From positions 33,141,870-33,205,869 of the forward strand of contig JAVUNC010000006.1 in NCBI GenBank assembly GCA_032173965.1: DNA of 64,000 nt, in the 5' to 3' direction. Under the pieces are notes generated by a model. That model was not told the DNA's origin, did no database searches, and saw only the letters and a program-made list of their open reading frames with translations. The position numbers and the translations under genes were made by a program. This stretch comes from Sitta carolinensis (Eukaryota; Chordata; Aves; Passeriformes; Sittidae). Numbering within the stretch: position 1 is the stretch's first letter; the number at the start of each line of letters is the position of its first letter. This document shows positions 22,921-34,780 of this stretch, piece after piece.

Positions 22921-25900
22921 CTTTTACAGGATAAGGTAGATAAGGTGTGGAAGGGATGCAGAGCATATGGTTTCTATCAATTGTGCTGGCTTTTAACTAA
23001 ATTTTGCCTGTCTAAGACTGTGTGTTGTAGTTACAACATAATTCAGGCATAAATTAACGAAATATCTTGTAAGGAGGAAAGAAGTAATCAAGAGCAGAAG
23101 TCACTATTTATGTGACTACTGTCACTTTGAATTACATTTTCAAGTATTCAGCTCCAAAAAGACACAATCTAGTGTTGTTCCTTCTTTTAAAATCCCCAAA
23201 CATTAACAAATCTACTTTGAGAAAGGTAATCCTCTCTGAAAAATACAAATCCTAAGCCCTCCTACCTTGAACCATGTACAGAAAATTTATTAAAACATTC
23301 ATAAATTGAATTTATGCATGTATAAAAATAAATCAATGTATCAGTTTACAGGGATCTGTATCTGCACATTTTTATCCAGACATGTTCACCATAACCAACT
23401 CTTAAAACAGTCTCATGGTGTTCCCTTTAAAGGCTCAGCTTCCTGAATCATGTAATTACATGGATCTCTATTTGAATTTTAAATAAAAACTAGTTCTTGC
23501 CTGACATATTCAAAGGCTTCAATGCAATATAAACAATGTTTGAAACAAATGAGGATTTCAATGCCTGAATGAGAGGCAAGGACCTAGGTGCTTTGTAAGT
23601 TTTATCAAAACACAAAACGAAACCAGCTAACTTCCAATTTCATTTACTTTAAGCCAATGCCTCATTTTTTTAAAACTTACTCACCACTTCTGGTAAAAGA
23701 TTATCAATAACTGCATTGTGATAGGGATATAAAAAACTGCAGTAGATGTAGGGACATGTTTAAAATGTCTCAAATTTTTCCTTTAATCACTTCAAGCCTA
23801 TCTGAATTGAAAGCTGTGGCATGGAGGGAGGCAAGGGTGATTGCAATAAGAAAAGCCAAACTCAGAGTGAACTGGAGCAGGAGGAAGCAAGTTTCTCTGG
23901 CTCTCTGGATTTTTCAATCCACACGGTGCTTTCTGGATATTGCAAGGTTAATCTAATGGCAATGAAAGGGTCTTGGTATGGAACTGGAGCCCCTGAACAG
24001 TTCCTGTATGGAGACCAACCTCCTCCCTGTCAGATTCAAACAGCAGATGGAGTCCCTCAGGCTCAGATGAGTGTATTTTGCAGCAATAGTTACACCATAT
24101 TAAATTAAATTTGTCTCTAAATCTTTGCTCTATGTAAGAACTAATCCTCATGAATGATTGTAAAATATATAATCGCTTGAGGAAGAAGTCTATCTGGGAT
24201 TAAATTGAACAGTTAGGCTTAACTCAGATAGGCTATAGCATATATCCTGGTTGTCACATGATGATTTCTGGAGCAGTTCCTCAGGGCTATGACACCTGGG
24301 TCAACCAGCATGAGCCAAGAGACAAGCAAACAGGGAAAGCATCTCTTCTTGCTTATAGAAAATCATATCTGCACAAAAGTAACTCAGTATTACTGACAGT
24401 TTGTTTAGTCTTGTGCAGGGAAATAATTTCTTCTGAGGTGAAGATATCCAATTTTAGCCTCTGTGTTGAGACTTAAAAATGCAAGGAAATCTTCCTTTAT
24501 TGGTACTATCACACAGCACTATGTACAGAAAAAGATATGAACCCGACCTTCCTCCTGTGTGAGGGCAGGAAAATAACTGTTCTGAGAAGGAGGGTGTAGA
24601 GTATAGTAGGATAGACATTTGGACAGGGTAGAGAATTAGAGTAGAACAGAATAGAGAACAAGTTGGCAGAAATGGCAGAAGTGATCATGATGTGACCAGA
24701 AGCTTGGCTGAAGCCACCGACCCATATCAGTTATGCCATCTGGCATGTGACAAATTCATTTCAGCCATCACTGGCTCGGGCTGCTTTAAAGTGAGAGATG
24801 GAGCAGTAAAGGGCTCTGTGTCTCATTGCTAATACTGTGTGTCCAACAGAGTAGCCAGACTGTGATGCTGAAATTTATTCTTTCCCCAATTTAGAATAAT
24901 TAAGACTTTGGGAAAACAAAACATTGTTAAGAAATACAGTGGTTATTTGATTGTACTTACAAAACTGAAATTTTCCTCTTATTCTGATAAATACATCAAC
25001 TAAGTGTGAATGTTTGCTTTATTATTACATTTGTCAGCATCTGTCACTGTACAAATCTCTGATAAATGCCTTCAATTTCTCTTCTACAGTAATGTGATTA
25101 GCCTCTAAATGAACAAAATACTTAATTTGTTGCTATAGCAGTGGAGTTTGAGAAATACATGGTGACCTGCATAAAGAATTAGCACAAATTTGATAAGCAT
25201 GCACTAAAACTATAATAAAATCATAGACTGGATATACTGCTCCAAGAGGCAGTCTTTGTGACAGCTAACATGCCAAGTTTGTGAAAATTAGCAACCCCCC
25301 TAGCTGAATTATATCTCCCCAACAAAAAAAGCTGGATTTTTTTCTTACCATTAATTTCAGACTTGTGAAGAATTGACTATACCACCTACCTACATGGCAA
25401 AAATAAAAGCACTCTGTAGTGGTAATAGTGCTTTAGGAATCAGAATGACAAGTGTCAAGATACTGCCTTCTTAAACCTATCACAGCATCATGGCCCGAAA
25501 GCAAAGAAATGAACAGAGAAATCAAGAAAACCAGATATTCTATTTGCTTTAGTATTTCTACACTCAAGTAAAAACATTTGTAAAACCTCTCTGCTGGGCA
25601 AAAACAGTTACAGAGAGCAAAAGAAGCCACGAGATTTTCCACAAGGAAGTGAGGAGAACGCATGTGACACTCAGCACTGCTGAGGTCCGTGGTGTTTTAC
25701 CACACCTGTACCAAGTTTGTGACCCATGCCAGGGTCAAGACCCTGGCTCAGTAACAGCTAAATCTGACTGACCTTGCTCCTGCGTTTGGAGGCTGCCTCC
25801 CTAGGAGCCAGTGAGCTGTCTACTCTCTTCTCCAAATTGGTTTGCTCAGGATTCTAGGAGTAACCTAAGATGAAACGAAGGGTGAACTATCAGAGATAGG

Positions 25901-28900
25901 AACCTTGGTGGAAACAGAAAGTGAACTAAATTGATGGAACTGGGACACTACTAAAGCAGCCTGTAGGAAAACTGATGCACTTTACATGGGAATGCATTTT
26001 TCTCATCTGCAGAGCCTTACAAATGGTCCTATCTATTGCAAATTCAGGCCTACTGACAATTGCATAATATTCCACAACTACTTTTTGCAGACTCAAAGTG
26101 TTTATGGACCATAAGCTGAACACTACTGGGCCTCTTAATTTAAGTTTAAACTTATCCAGAGCACTCACTCTTAAGAAGAGACAACAGGGTGGTTGAAAGA
26201 TACTTCCACTCAGAACTATGAGTATTTTAGCTTAATTGTACACTGCAGCACATAACCATAATCACAAAGCATTTAAAGGTTATAAAGGTTAGTGCAATAC
26301 AAGATCTTCTGCCTTACCTGGAATGGCTGCTACTTGTGTTCCTATGGAAGAACAAGCTTCAGCCACTTACCCTTAGGAATACATGTGTTACCTGTGCTAC
26401 TACCTATAGTCAGCTTAAAACCAGATTTGGCCCATCTGCAATAAATAGATACCATGTAGATACCAATGTAGAGATACCATGAGAAGCATGGCAGGGAACT
26501 ATCCTTCAACTCTGTTTTCAGCTCCTGCTACCGTGCTGCCTTATCTTGGGCAAGCATTTCATGTGTGGTGCTCCCCATCTGTGGAATTACAGGAGGGAGA
26601 CTCTTGCCTTTCTTTGTAATGGACTCCACTGATGTCCAGACACAGAACTCAGCGTCACTCAGGGAGACCCCAGTGGTGCCCATCAGGCTGTAGGTAGGGT
26701 CATTGCTGTGAAATGAAAAACCCACCAACCATTTACTAAGTACCTCAGGAGCTGTAGGAAGCCTGAAGAAAAAACAGCTGTTGGAGCCAGAGCCCTGGGT
26801 ACTACTGGCTGCATTTATCAGCCCAGTTCTGGCTGAACTGTGGCTGGTTTAGACTAATAAATAAACACCCTTGCACTTAATGAAGAGTATAAGCTCATTT
26901 ATACCAAACTAACGGCAGTAAGGGGCCTGCAATTACCTGGCTTCTCTCCTTTTCATCTTGGTTTTGTGTGCATCACATACCCAGAGCTTCCAGTCTCAGG
27001 GTTAAAGATCCATTTGCAGTCAGTAAAGAGAGCTACATGAAGACTGAAGCATTTTTAAATGCCTGTAAAATGTAATTATTAGTACTTACAGGAAGAAATG
27101 GTTGAAGTGGACTGAAAATCGGGAAAGTATTTGCGAAAAACACTTGAATTTTAAGTAGCTCTTCATGTAAGTAGTTTCTAAAAATTATCACTGCTTCAAT
27201 ATAAACACTCCTATAGATCTGTTACCTCATTTCATCCAACACAATTCTCAGTGCTTTACTCACATCCCCCGAGTATGTATAATAACCAGGGAATCTTATT
27301 ACTCATTGCCATAGTTTAAGAGGACAAGTACAACTATTGAAATGTTGTATCTTACTGATTTATTTAAGCATTACTAGGTGAGAGATGATGAAATCACACA
27401 CAGGACAAGCAGATACACTGAAATGTTCAAACCTGATTTTTACAAAAGATTCTGCAAAATAGCCCTATGATTCCAAAGGATGCACTCAGTGTGCAGGAGC
27501 AAAGCTTCAGACTGCTTGTCCCAGTGTCTTCCAGTTACTGGCATTGCTTTTTCTCTGGATACCAGGAATGCAGGCACATATCCAACACTCATTCAAATCT
27601 GTGGGAAACTTTCCACATACACAACTGGGCTTTCACGACAGACTGTTCAACTAAGCGACAAAGCTATCATTTTTTGGAAAAAATAAACCTGAAACTTTCT
27701 TTAAACACTCAGGATGAATGTCTCTATTCTCTATCTGAAAACTTCAGTCACGGTTACAAGGTGAAGAGAACTCAGACAATTTATCTGAAAATCATAGAGC
27801 AGCAAGAATAAATACTCACACATTCACTGCCCTACTTTCAGAATCTGTTTTGATATTAGATATTATAAATGACTTAATAGAATTTTAAATCATATTCTGC
27901 TAATACTGAAGCATCACAACCAATCCTTTAGCATCACAAAGTATTCATATCTGTATTTTATTGCAAGACAGACATAAAATCATTAGAACACATTCTTTTA
28001 TTACACATGCAACAATGCATAACAAGTGTTATTTACTGTACTTTTCTCAGGTTTAGTCTAGACTTCCAAGTATTTATCATAGCAATTGCCAATAGCGATC
28101 ATGGGATAATCTCTCAAAGGTCAAAAATCTTAATCTAAAAACTGAAAATACATTGAAATACCTGACAATCATGACCTGCAGAAAAACATTTATCCTGGTG
28201 GAAAAGGAACACACCAAAAGAGTACATGTAAAGATTAAAGAGAAACTCTCAAGAAAGCCATTCTAAATTCTCAGCGGTTTAGTAAAACCATCCTAAATTC
28301 TCAGAGGTTTAGTCTGAGATGACTATAAATTTTTTTTCTGTATTTTTTGCCATTTATTTACTTTAAACTTTTGATGGTACCTGTATGAACTGATGCAGAC
28401 AGGACACAGGAACAAAATTATGGATGAAAGGCAAAGAGTAAACTCATTTTTGTTACCTCACTAACCAGGGATGACCAAAGCAGCAGACAGGAGAGGCACA
28501 CAAGTGGGAACACGGGCACTGCAAAGCTTGGTCCATGGTGGGGGATCAGCAAACCTGCTGGTTTTTCCTGTGTTTCAGGGATTCACACAAGTATAATTCA
28601 GCACTGTGCTTTAATCTTGCCCACAGGAGGGGGGGATTCTCAAGCACGTTTGATAGGGTGCCTCTAAGTCTACCACAGGCATGTGTTTCCTAGGCACAGA
28701 TGTTCTACTTGTCTAAAACACAAAGTCAAACAACAATTAGTATGATATATGTGTTTTTCAACAGCCAAACTACAAGTCACTTGAGCGTGTTTACAGTCCT
28801 CCTCATCAACCTTCTATTTCTCACAGTTCCTGATGACAGATCCACACTGGTCCAGCGCAACAGGTGATGGCAGAGTGGACCTGCCACTATTTTGTATATT

Positions 28901-29980
28901 ACACCACTGTAAATCTGGGTCCAGTTCTACAGTATCTGCAAAAGCTTTTTGGTACCTGGCCCATGGGATGGGTGACAGAGCGGGAACAGGGACTTGCTAG
29001 AGAGTCCAAGTTTGGAGTTTTGCAGTTTATTGTAGCATTTAGATCTTATTTTTGAAGGGATGTTTTCTATTTCTTTTTATAGCTTGGAAGGTGGCACAGG
29101 AACCATCCAGCTGGTCCAAGAATTGCCAGTGAAAATGCTGAGAATCCAATGATTGTCTCCTAAATTAAAGAAATAAGGTTAAATAAAGCTAAACAAATTG
29201 AAATGCTCCCAGACTAAGATGTCTATAGCCAAGCAAATTATGTGGTATTATTGAACTTCTGCAGCTATAATTCCAGAGATGTGACAGTTTCTAAAGGAAA
29301 AATAATCCACAGAGGATTATTTTACATGTTTGAACTAAAAGCACTAGCAATGTACGGCAGCGAGAAAGAAAAGTACCTTAGTACATACTATGCACCAACA
29401 TGCTTAAACAAGGCATATCTACAACAATAAAATTTAAACATGAAAACATATCAGGCAATGTCTTATTTTCCTACAGATTCAGTACATTTTGTGCCTATTT
29501 CTTGAGCTTTTTATAAATATAATCTTTATAGAAACAGTACTACTTGCTTAATAGTTACAGTAACACAGCTTACCACTATTCAGATAAAAGAGCTTTGGGT
29601 ATTTACTAGCACTGGGAGTTGATATAGGGCAGAGAGTTGCTGGTTAATTTTTCGTTAAGTTACTTAGCTAAGTAAGTTTAGTTGGTCTCCTATAATCACA
29701 TGCTGGAATACTTGCGCTGGGGACTATAATCAAAGATTATAAAAGGCACCCCACAGAAATGTATTTTGTTACATGTCTCTGTAGGATGATACAACAGCAT
29801 TCCCTTCCTCTAAGGCACAAATTTCCCTTCTTGGTAGTGGGAGGAGACAAACTTCTGGGAGGAGTGGAAGGAATTCCTGAGGAGAGCTGGCTTCTAGTTA
29901 GAATGAAGAAAACAAATATTTTCGATATGAGAAAGAACAGAAAGAGAAAGCTCTTCCCAGAAGATGGACTTGTATGAGGG
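22921..29980. other. Intergenic, no gene seen
   Basis: About 7 kb of AT-rich sequence. Scattered open frames (for example 23756-24108, 27467-27811) are short, lack conserved domains and are not linked by convincing splice signals. A 30-bp tandem duplication occurs at 28258-28317. Nothing else could be classified. Confidence 0.65.
28258..28317. repeat. Two-copy 30-bp tandem duplication
   Basis: The unit begins CCATTCTAAATTCTCAGCGG; the second copy begins CCATCCTAAATTCTCAGAGG. The two 30-bp units are directly adjacent and differ at a few sites, which points to a local slippage or duplication event. Confidence 0.85.

Positions 29981-30018
<38 letters not shown>
29981..30018 (+). repeat. Poly-A run of 38 nt
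   Basis: Thirty-eight uninterrupted A, followed by a short GA-rich stretch (GAGCGAGAGAGAAGG). It could be an expanded mononucleotide repeat or the tail of a retrotransposed transcript, but the upstream 1 kb shows no recognisable source gene. In birds poly-A retroposition is rare, so slippage is the simpler reading. Confidence 0.85.
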
Positions 30019-30022
<4 letters not shown>

Positions 30023-32260
30023 GAGAGAGAAGGCTCAAAAGACAGAACTCACCAGCAGTCCCACTTTGTCCTCAGGTGGGGAGCTGTGGAGGCAGCGAGT
30101 GCTCCAATGGGCAGACCTGAAGCAAAAGAGTCGGGATCCATAATGCATTACAGGGCCCATTATTTTAGCCCGGTGAAGAGAGAGCACAGCTGGGATATCC
30201 TGCCTATTGAGTGACTACTGCTGCCGGGAATTTCTCAGTCCTTTGTTATTTTCTATTGCTCAAAGCCCGTAGAATGCTGAATTCTCTTTAATGAAGACTG
30301 CTTGACAGTCAAGTCCCTTCATTTTTGAGCTAGGTGCGAGAAGCAGCAACACCTGTCGCCGGGTCAGCAGCAGCAGGAGTGCGTGTTTGTGCCTGTAGGC
30401 TGGGAGAGGACCTGGGGATGCTGCAGCCGCCTCCCACGGCCTCACGGGGTTGTGCTGCTGAGACCAAGGGTGGGAGGAGTCTGTCTCCGCTGCTGGCTCT
30501 GTGAGCAACGTGGAGAGAGCAGTCTGTCCTTCCATCTACAAGAACCTTAAAAGTCTATTTTCCCCTATGCAAATGTTTCTCCATACAAATTGCTTGCACC
30601 CCAATTAGACACTCTCTGGAATTCCTGTTTGCAGTTAATTTACTACTTTCAATCAAGAAACTGACCCATAAATGACCAGTACCTTGAATAAAATATATCC
30701 CTGCTCCCACTGCAGAGAATATCTCCTTCCTGCACACCCTACCCAAACATTGATCATTGATCCATTTGTACAGTGGAGCTGCAGGGCTCCCCTGCTGAGA
30801 AAGCAGCCTTCCACAGCAGGGAAATGTGAAGTCACCCGCCTGGGTTCAGGATCGAAGCAAAATGTGTGATAGGGTAACAGACAAAGGCAGAAAAATGTTA
30901 TCAGCATTTCTGGCAGGAGATTGTTTAAGCACACAAGTAGTTGGGCAGACACAGAGATGGACATGTCTCCTCCTCTGCATGCAGAACTCAAGAGCTGCAC
31001 TGCCATTGGCACTAAGCCCAAGCCCAGGAGCTGTTAGCCCAGGGACCAGCACCATGCTAATTAAGCAATCCGTCTTGCAAACTGGGGCTGGTTTACAGCT
31101 AGTCAGCTTTCAGCCATAGCAATCAGACATCTGACAGTCTGTGCATATCTGCTTGAAATGTGTTCCTTGTGCACTAGAGGTGGGGAGGCAGGGAAGTAAA
31201 TACTCCTCCCCTCAGCTATGGACTGTGCCATTTCCAGTATGGACATTTTTGAGCTGAATTCTGTGCCCTTTATATGCAGACATGAAGATTGTTGCTCAGC
31301 TGCAGTAAACAGGTGATTTATTAGATTCCCTACTCATTTCTAAATACATTTTATTAATTTTGACGTGTTTTCTCCTGCTTTTAATTATCAAATCCTGAAT
31401 CAGATAACTATGGCATCCTTCTCTAGGCTTCTTGTCAGAGTACACCCCTGAAGCTCACTTCCAAGACAGCCACCAACACACTGATGGTGGGGAGAGCCTC
31501 AGCATGAGGGTTTTTGACAATGTCCAGAGTACATTAGCAAGGTGTGAAGAGCAAAGAGTTAGAAGTATACACAAACAAACAGCAGTGGATCAGTGATTAA
31601 ACAGACTTATCTGGCATGTTATTTGCCAGAGCTGTGTTTTCGTTATCTCAGTAAATTTAATTACTTGATTTTATGAAGGATGAGACAAGAAGTTTGTTTT
31701 TTTTTTTTTTCTTGTAAATTCTCCACTAACACTAAACATCCTAGCTGTCTGTAACAAATACAGAATTTATCCAGAAATAAATATGTCTGGAAGATATGTC
31801 TAAAGAAACCAGAAAGCAAAAGACTGATTTCCATTCATCAGCTGAGGCAAAGCACTAAGCACACAGTGGATAACCCTAAGCAACCAAACTTCCTGAGACA
31901 GACCCTCTATCAGCAAGAGATTGTCCCAGATATATGATACATATTTTTTTTAAATAATAGGGTTTGAGTTCTCCTACTTGTTTTCAGGTATTTGCTTTTG
32001 TATTTCATGTTCTCTACATCGACTTTCTTTTTCTCTACAGTTGTGAGGATTGGAAACTTCATAAATTTATACTGAGATTACCCTTTCTATCTCCTGCTGA
32101 GATACTCTGGCATTAATTCCTGTATTAAAATTAAGTCAAGCACTGTCCTACAATGGCAATAGCGCCTCTCATTAACCTTGCCATGCTTGGCACATATTTT
32201 TCAGCTTTCTGAACATTCACTAGAAAATGAGAAATAATCTTATTTTTCTACCAAATCTTC
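30019..32260. other. Intergenic, no gene recognised
   Basis: Moderately GC-rich between 30.3 and 30.5 kb, with open frames at 30260-30535 minus (Leu-, Ser- and Pro-rich) and 30653-31021 minus. Neither resembles a protein I know, and their composition fits chance open frames. Confidence 0.6.
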
Positions 32261-32751
32261 TGTGGGGATGAAAGGGTTAAAAATGGAAGCTTGGCATAGA
32301 GAGAGGAAAATAAGCTGTTTCTAGAATTGTTTTCACTCAAAGACCAACCTTGCACCTGGGAGAAATTTCTCTCAGTGTGAGAAAATTCATGTATTTGCCG
32401 TTCACTTTGGGTTGTTTTCTGTCTGCTGTAGAAGAACTTTCTCACCCAGATAACAGAGTGTTGTTAACATAACAGCATTCCTCAGACAGGCTGGCAGCCT
32501 TTTCGTAAGAGTTAAGGGAGATAAGAAGTTCAGAGATTGCAAAACACAGCCTGGGGAAGATTCTTGCATGCCCAAGACCCCTTTCTTCCTGTAACAGAAC
32601 ACAGGCTTAGCCACACTCTCCCCTGCTATAGTGAGCTTAGCAGCATATGTTTCTCTGTTTGATTTTGGAATCCTCCAGCCAGTGAGATGATCGAATAAAT
32701 CCGATTTTTGCATTTCAGCTTGGTGTTATCTGCATGTATTTGGTTCACACA
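32261..32751 (+). mobile_element. Probable solo LTR of an avian endogenous retrovirus
   Basis: The 491-nt segment begins TGTGGGGATGAAAGGGTTAA and ends GGTTCACACA, giving TG...CA ends. An AATAAA signal lies at 32694-32699, about 52 nt before the end, as expected for an R/U5 boundary. The flanking bases TCTTC (before) and CCTTC (after) match at 4 of 5 positions, a possible decayed target duplication. No internal retroviral genes are adjacent, so it would be a solo LTR. The exact ends and the family are uncertain; the call rests on architecture only. Confidence 0.42.
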
Positions 32752-34654
32752 CCTTCCAGTAACTGAGCTGTAAATCCAAACCACTCTTCCCCATTACCAT
32801 AGCCCCTGCTCAGAGCAGCGCTGCACCCTGGCACTGACAGCCAGACCACAACTCTCTTCACATGGCACTGAACAATATTTGTCAGACGTGTCCCCCAAAA
32901 GCCTCATCTGTTCTTAACTCAGCACTGGCCCTTTTGTTCCTCACTCAGTCTGTCTCGTTCAGTGTCTGGGGATGCTTAGCCTGCTCCAGCCTCCTCCATA
33001 TGCACATTACCAACCCTCCAGACAGTACTTACACTTGTGAACACTAGGAGTTTTCCCACATTAAGTTTAGATTTGAAAAGCTTTTTGCTGTCCCTAGGTT
33101 TGTTATTGGTCCCTTCAGAATGGAAGGAGAACATCAAAGCTCTCCTGGCACATCCTATCCAGGTGCTTTCTTCTTGGCTACCATAAAAGTACATTCTGTA
33201 TTTTTCCCAACATATGTGGGATTTTCCTAAATCCCAAAGAGTAGTGCCTTGCTCCTTCACTCTTTCAGAGCCCTGCTTATAAGAGTATTTGCTCTTTAGA
33301 CAGCTATCATTGGAATAATTTGCTTTTGAACTGCTGAGGTCCCTTGTTCGTTAGCCAGTACCTTTTCCTCACACCTTAGCTGAGAGGGCAGGTCCTAGGG
33401 CAGGTTCTCTGGCCACTGGTACAGTGATACAGGTAATAGCATTCCCATTAGTGCCAGTGCACTATTGTTTCAATTAACAATTAATTCAATTGTGTTTCAA
33501 TTAACAAAGAGAGACAGCACTGACCCCCTGGTTTCGTAGATCATTTTCTCCCTCATTTGCTCCTGGGGGAAGATTGTAGGTAACAGTGTAAGGATGTTTC
33601 AGCAGTTGATTTCTGTGTGAAGCTACTTGTTTATTTTACTTAAAAAGGTGAGTCGAGTGTGCAGGAAGTTAATGCTGGGTCATATTTTCCGTAGTATTTG
33701 GTTTCAGAATATTATATGAGGGAACAAAACCTGCTGCACAAAGAATTCTTAACCCTCCCTGGACATAAACATTGAAATAATTATTTTAAAGAAAATAGGA
33801 CATACTATATAGAACTAAATGCATGTTGAAACTGCTCTGAAAATTATCATTCATTATCACTAATTTTCAGATCCACAGTCCTGATAAAATTACTCCAATG
33901 ACATTATTGGAGAGAATTTTTAACCATTGGGGGTTTTGTGGGGTGTTTTTTCCCCTGGTCTGTCTATAATACTTCCACAAATAAATATCTCGATGTTATA
34001 TTTAAAGATTATTTGTGATTGTCTTTGCTTTTTCACAGAAAACATTTCGGTAGGAATGAATGAGTTTCTGAACTATCACTGTCATAAAAGATAAAAGATG
34101 CATCAAGACACAAATGAATTCAAAACACAAGTTTTACAGCAATATAAATTTAGGTATTTAACCTGTAGAACTATGGTGAAATGTAAGAATTTAATTTGAA
34201 AATTATGTAACTGCAATTACCTTAAAGTTTTTTGAAGGCCGGAGTTTATTTTCTTTTAATGAGAAATTTCTAACGTTTTAATTTGCCCTGCATAAATTTC
34301 ATATTTGGAAGAAAATAAATTTTATTTCTACTACTTGGACACATTTTTAAAAACTGCCTTCAATAAAATTAAATACATTTGACATTTATAAATGTGCCTG
34401 ATATCGGTAATATTTTTTCCATAAATTGCAACTCATTAATAATTATAGTAGAATACAGAGGATTTGGTGGTGATTCTACTGTCAGCAGCCTCTTTGATAC
34501 AGAACAGCACGTTTTGCAATAGACCCAATCTAGATGAGTTACAAATTCATGACCTTTCTCTCTGAACCTTAGTGTAACACTTGTTTAAGCTGCACGGGAA
34601 GCACCTTTGGAAGAAAAGGCTGGAAGTGGGGTGTTTTTTACTGCAACAATGGCA

Positions 34655-34780
34655 CTGGCCGAGGTGAATGGACGCGCCAGGCCCGGTAACCGGCGGGTCC
34701 CCGAGCTGCGACCTGGGCGTTTCTGTCTCTGCAGGGCGCTCAGCCCCGCTCCCGTTTCGGAGAGGAAAAGCTCATTCCCT
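34655..34780. promoter_or_regulatory. Small isolated CpG-rich patch
   Basis: Roughly 125 nt containing about a dozen CpG dinucleotides within otherwise CpG-poor, AT-rich DNA. It includes GGTAACCGGCGGGTCC and an acceptor-like CTGTCTCTGCAG ending at 34734. It could be an enhancer, an alternative first exon or a remnant of GC-rich DNA. Confidence 0.4.

Noticed and set aside
22230..23052. Plus-strand open frames of 70-106 codons
   Set aside because: They are antisense readings of the degenerate CR1 element at 21903-22920.
30260..31119. Cluster of overlapping open frames up to 122 codons on both strands
   Set aside because: No recognised domain, no linked splice signals, and competing frames of similar length; consistent with chance in moderately GC-rich DNA.
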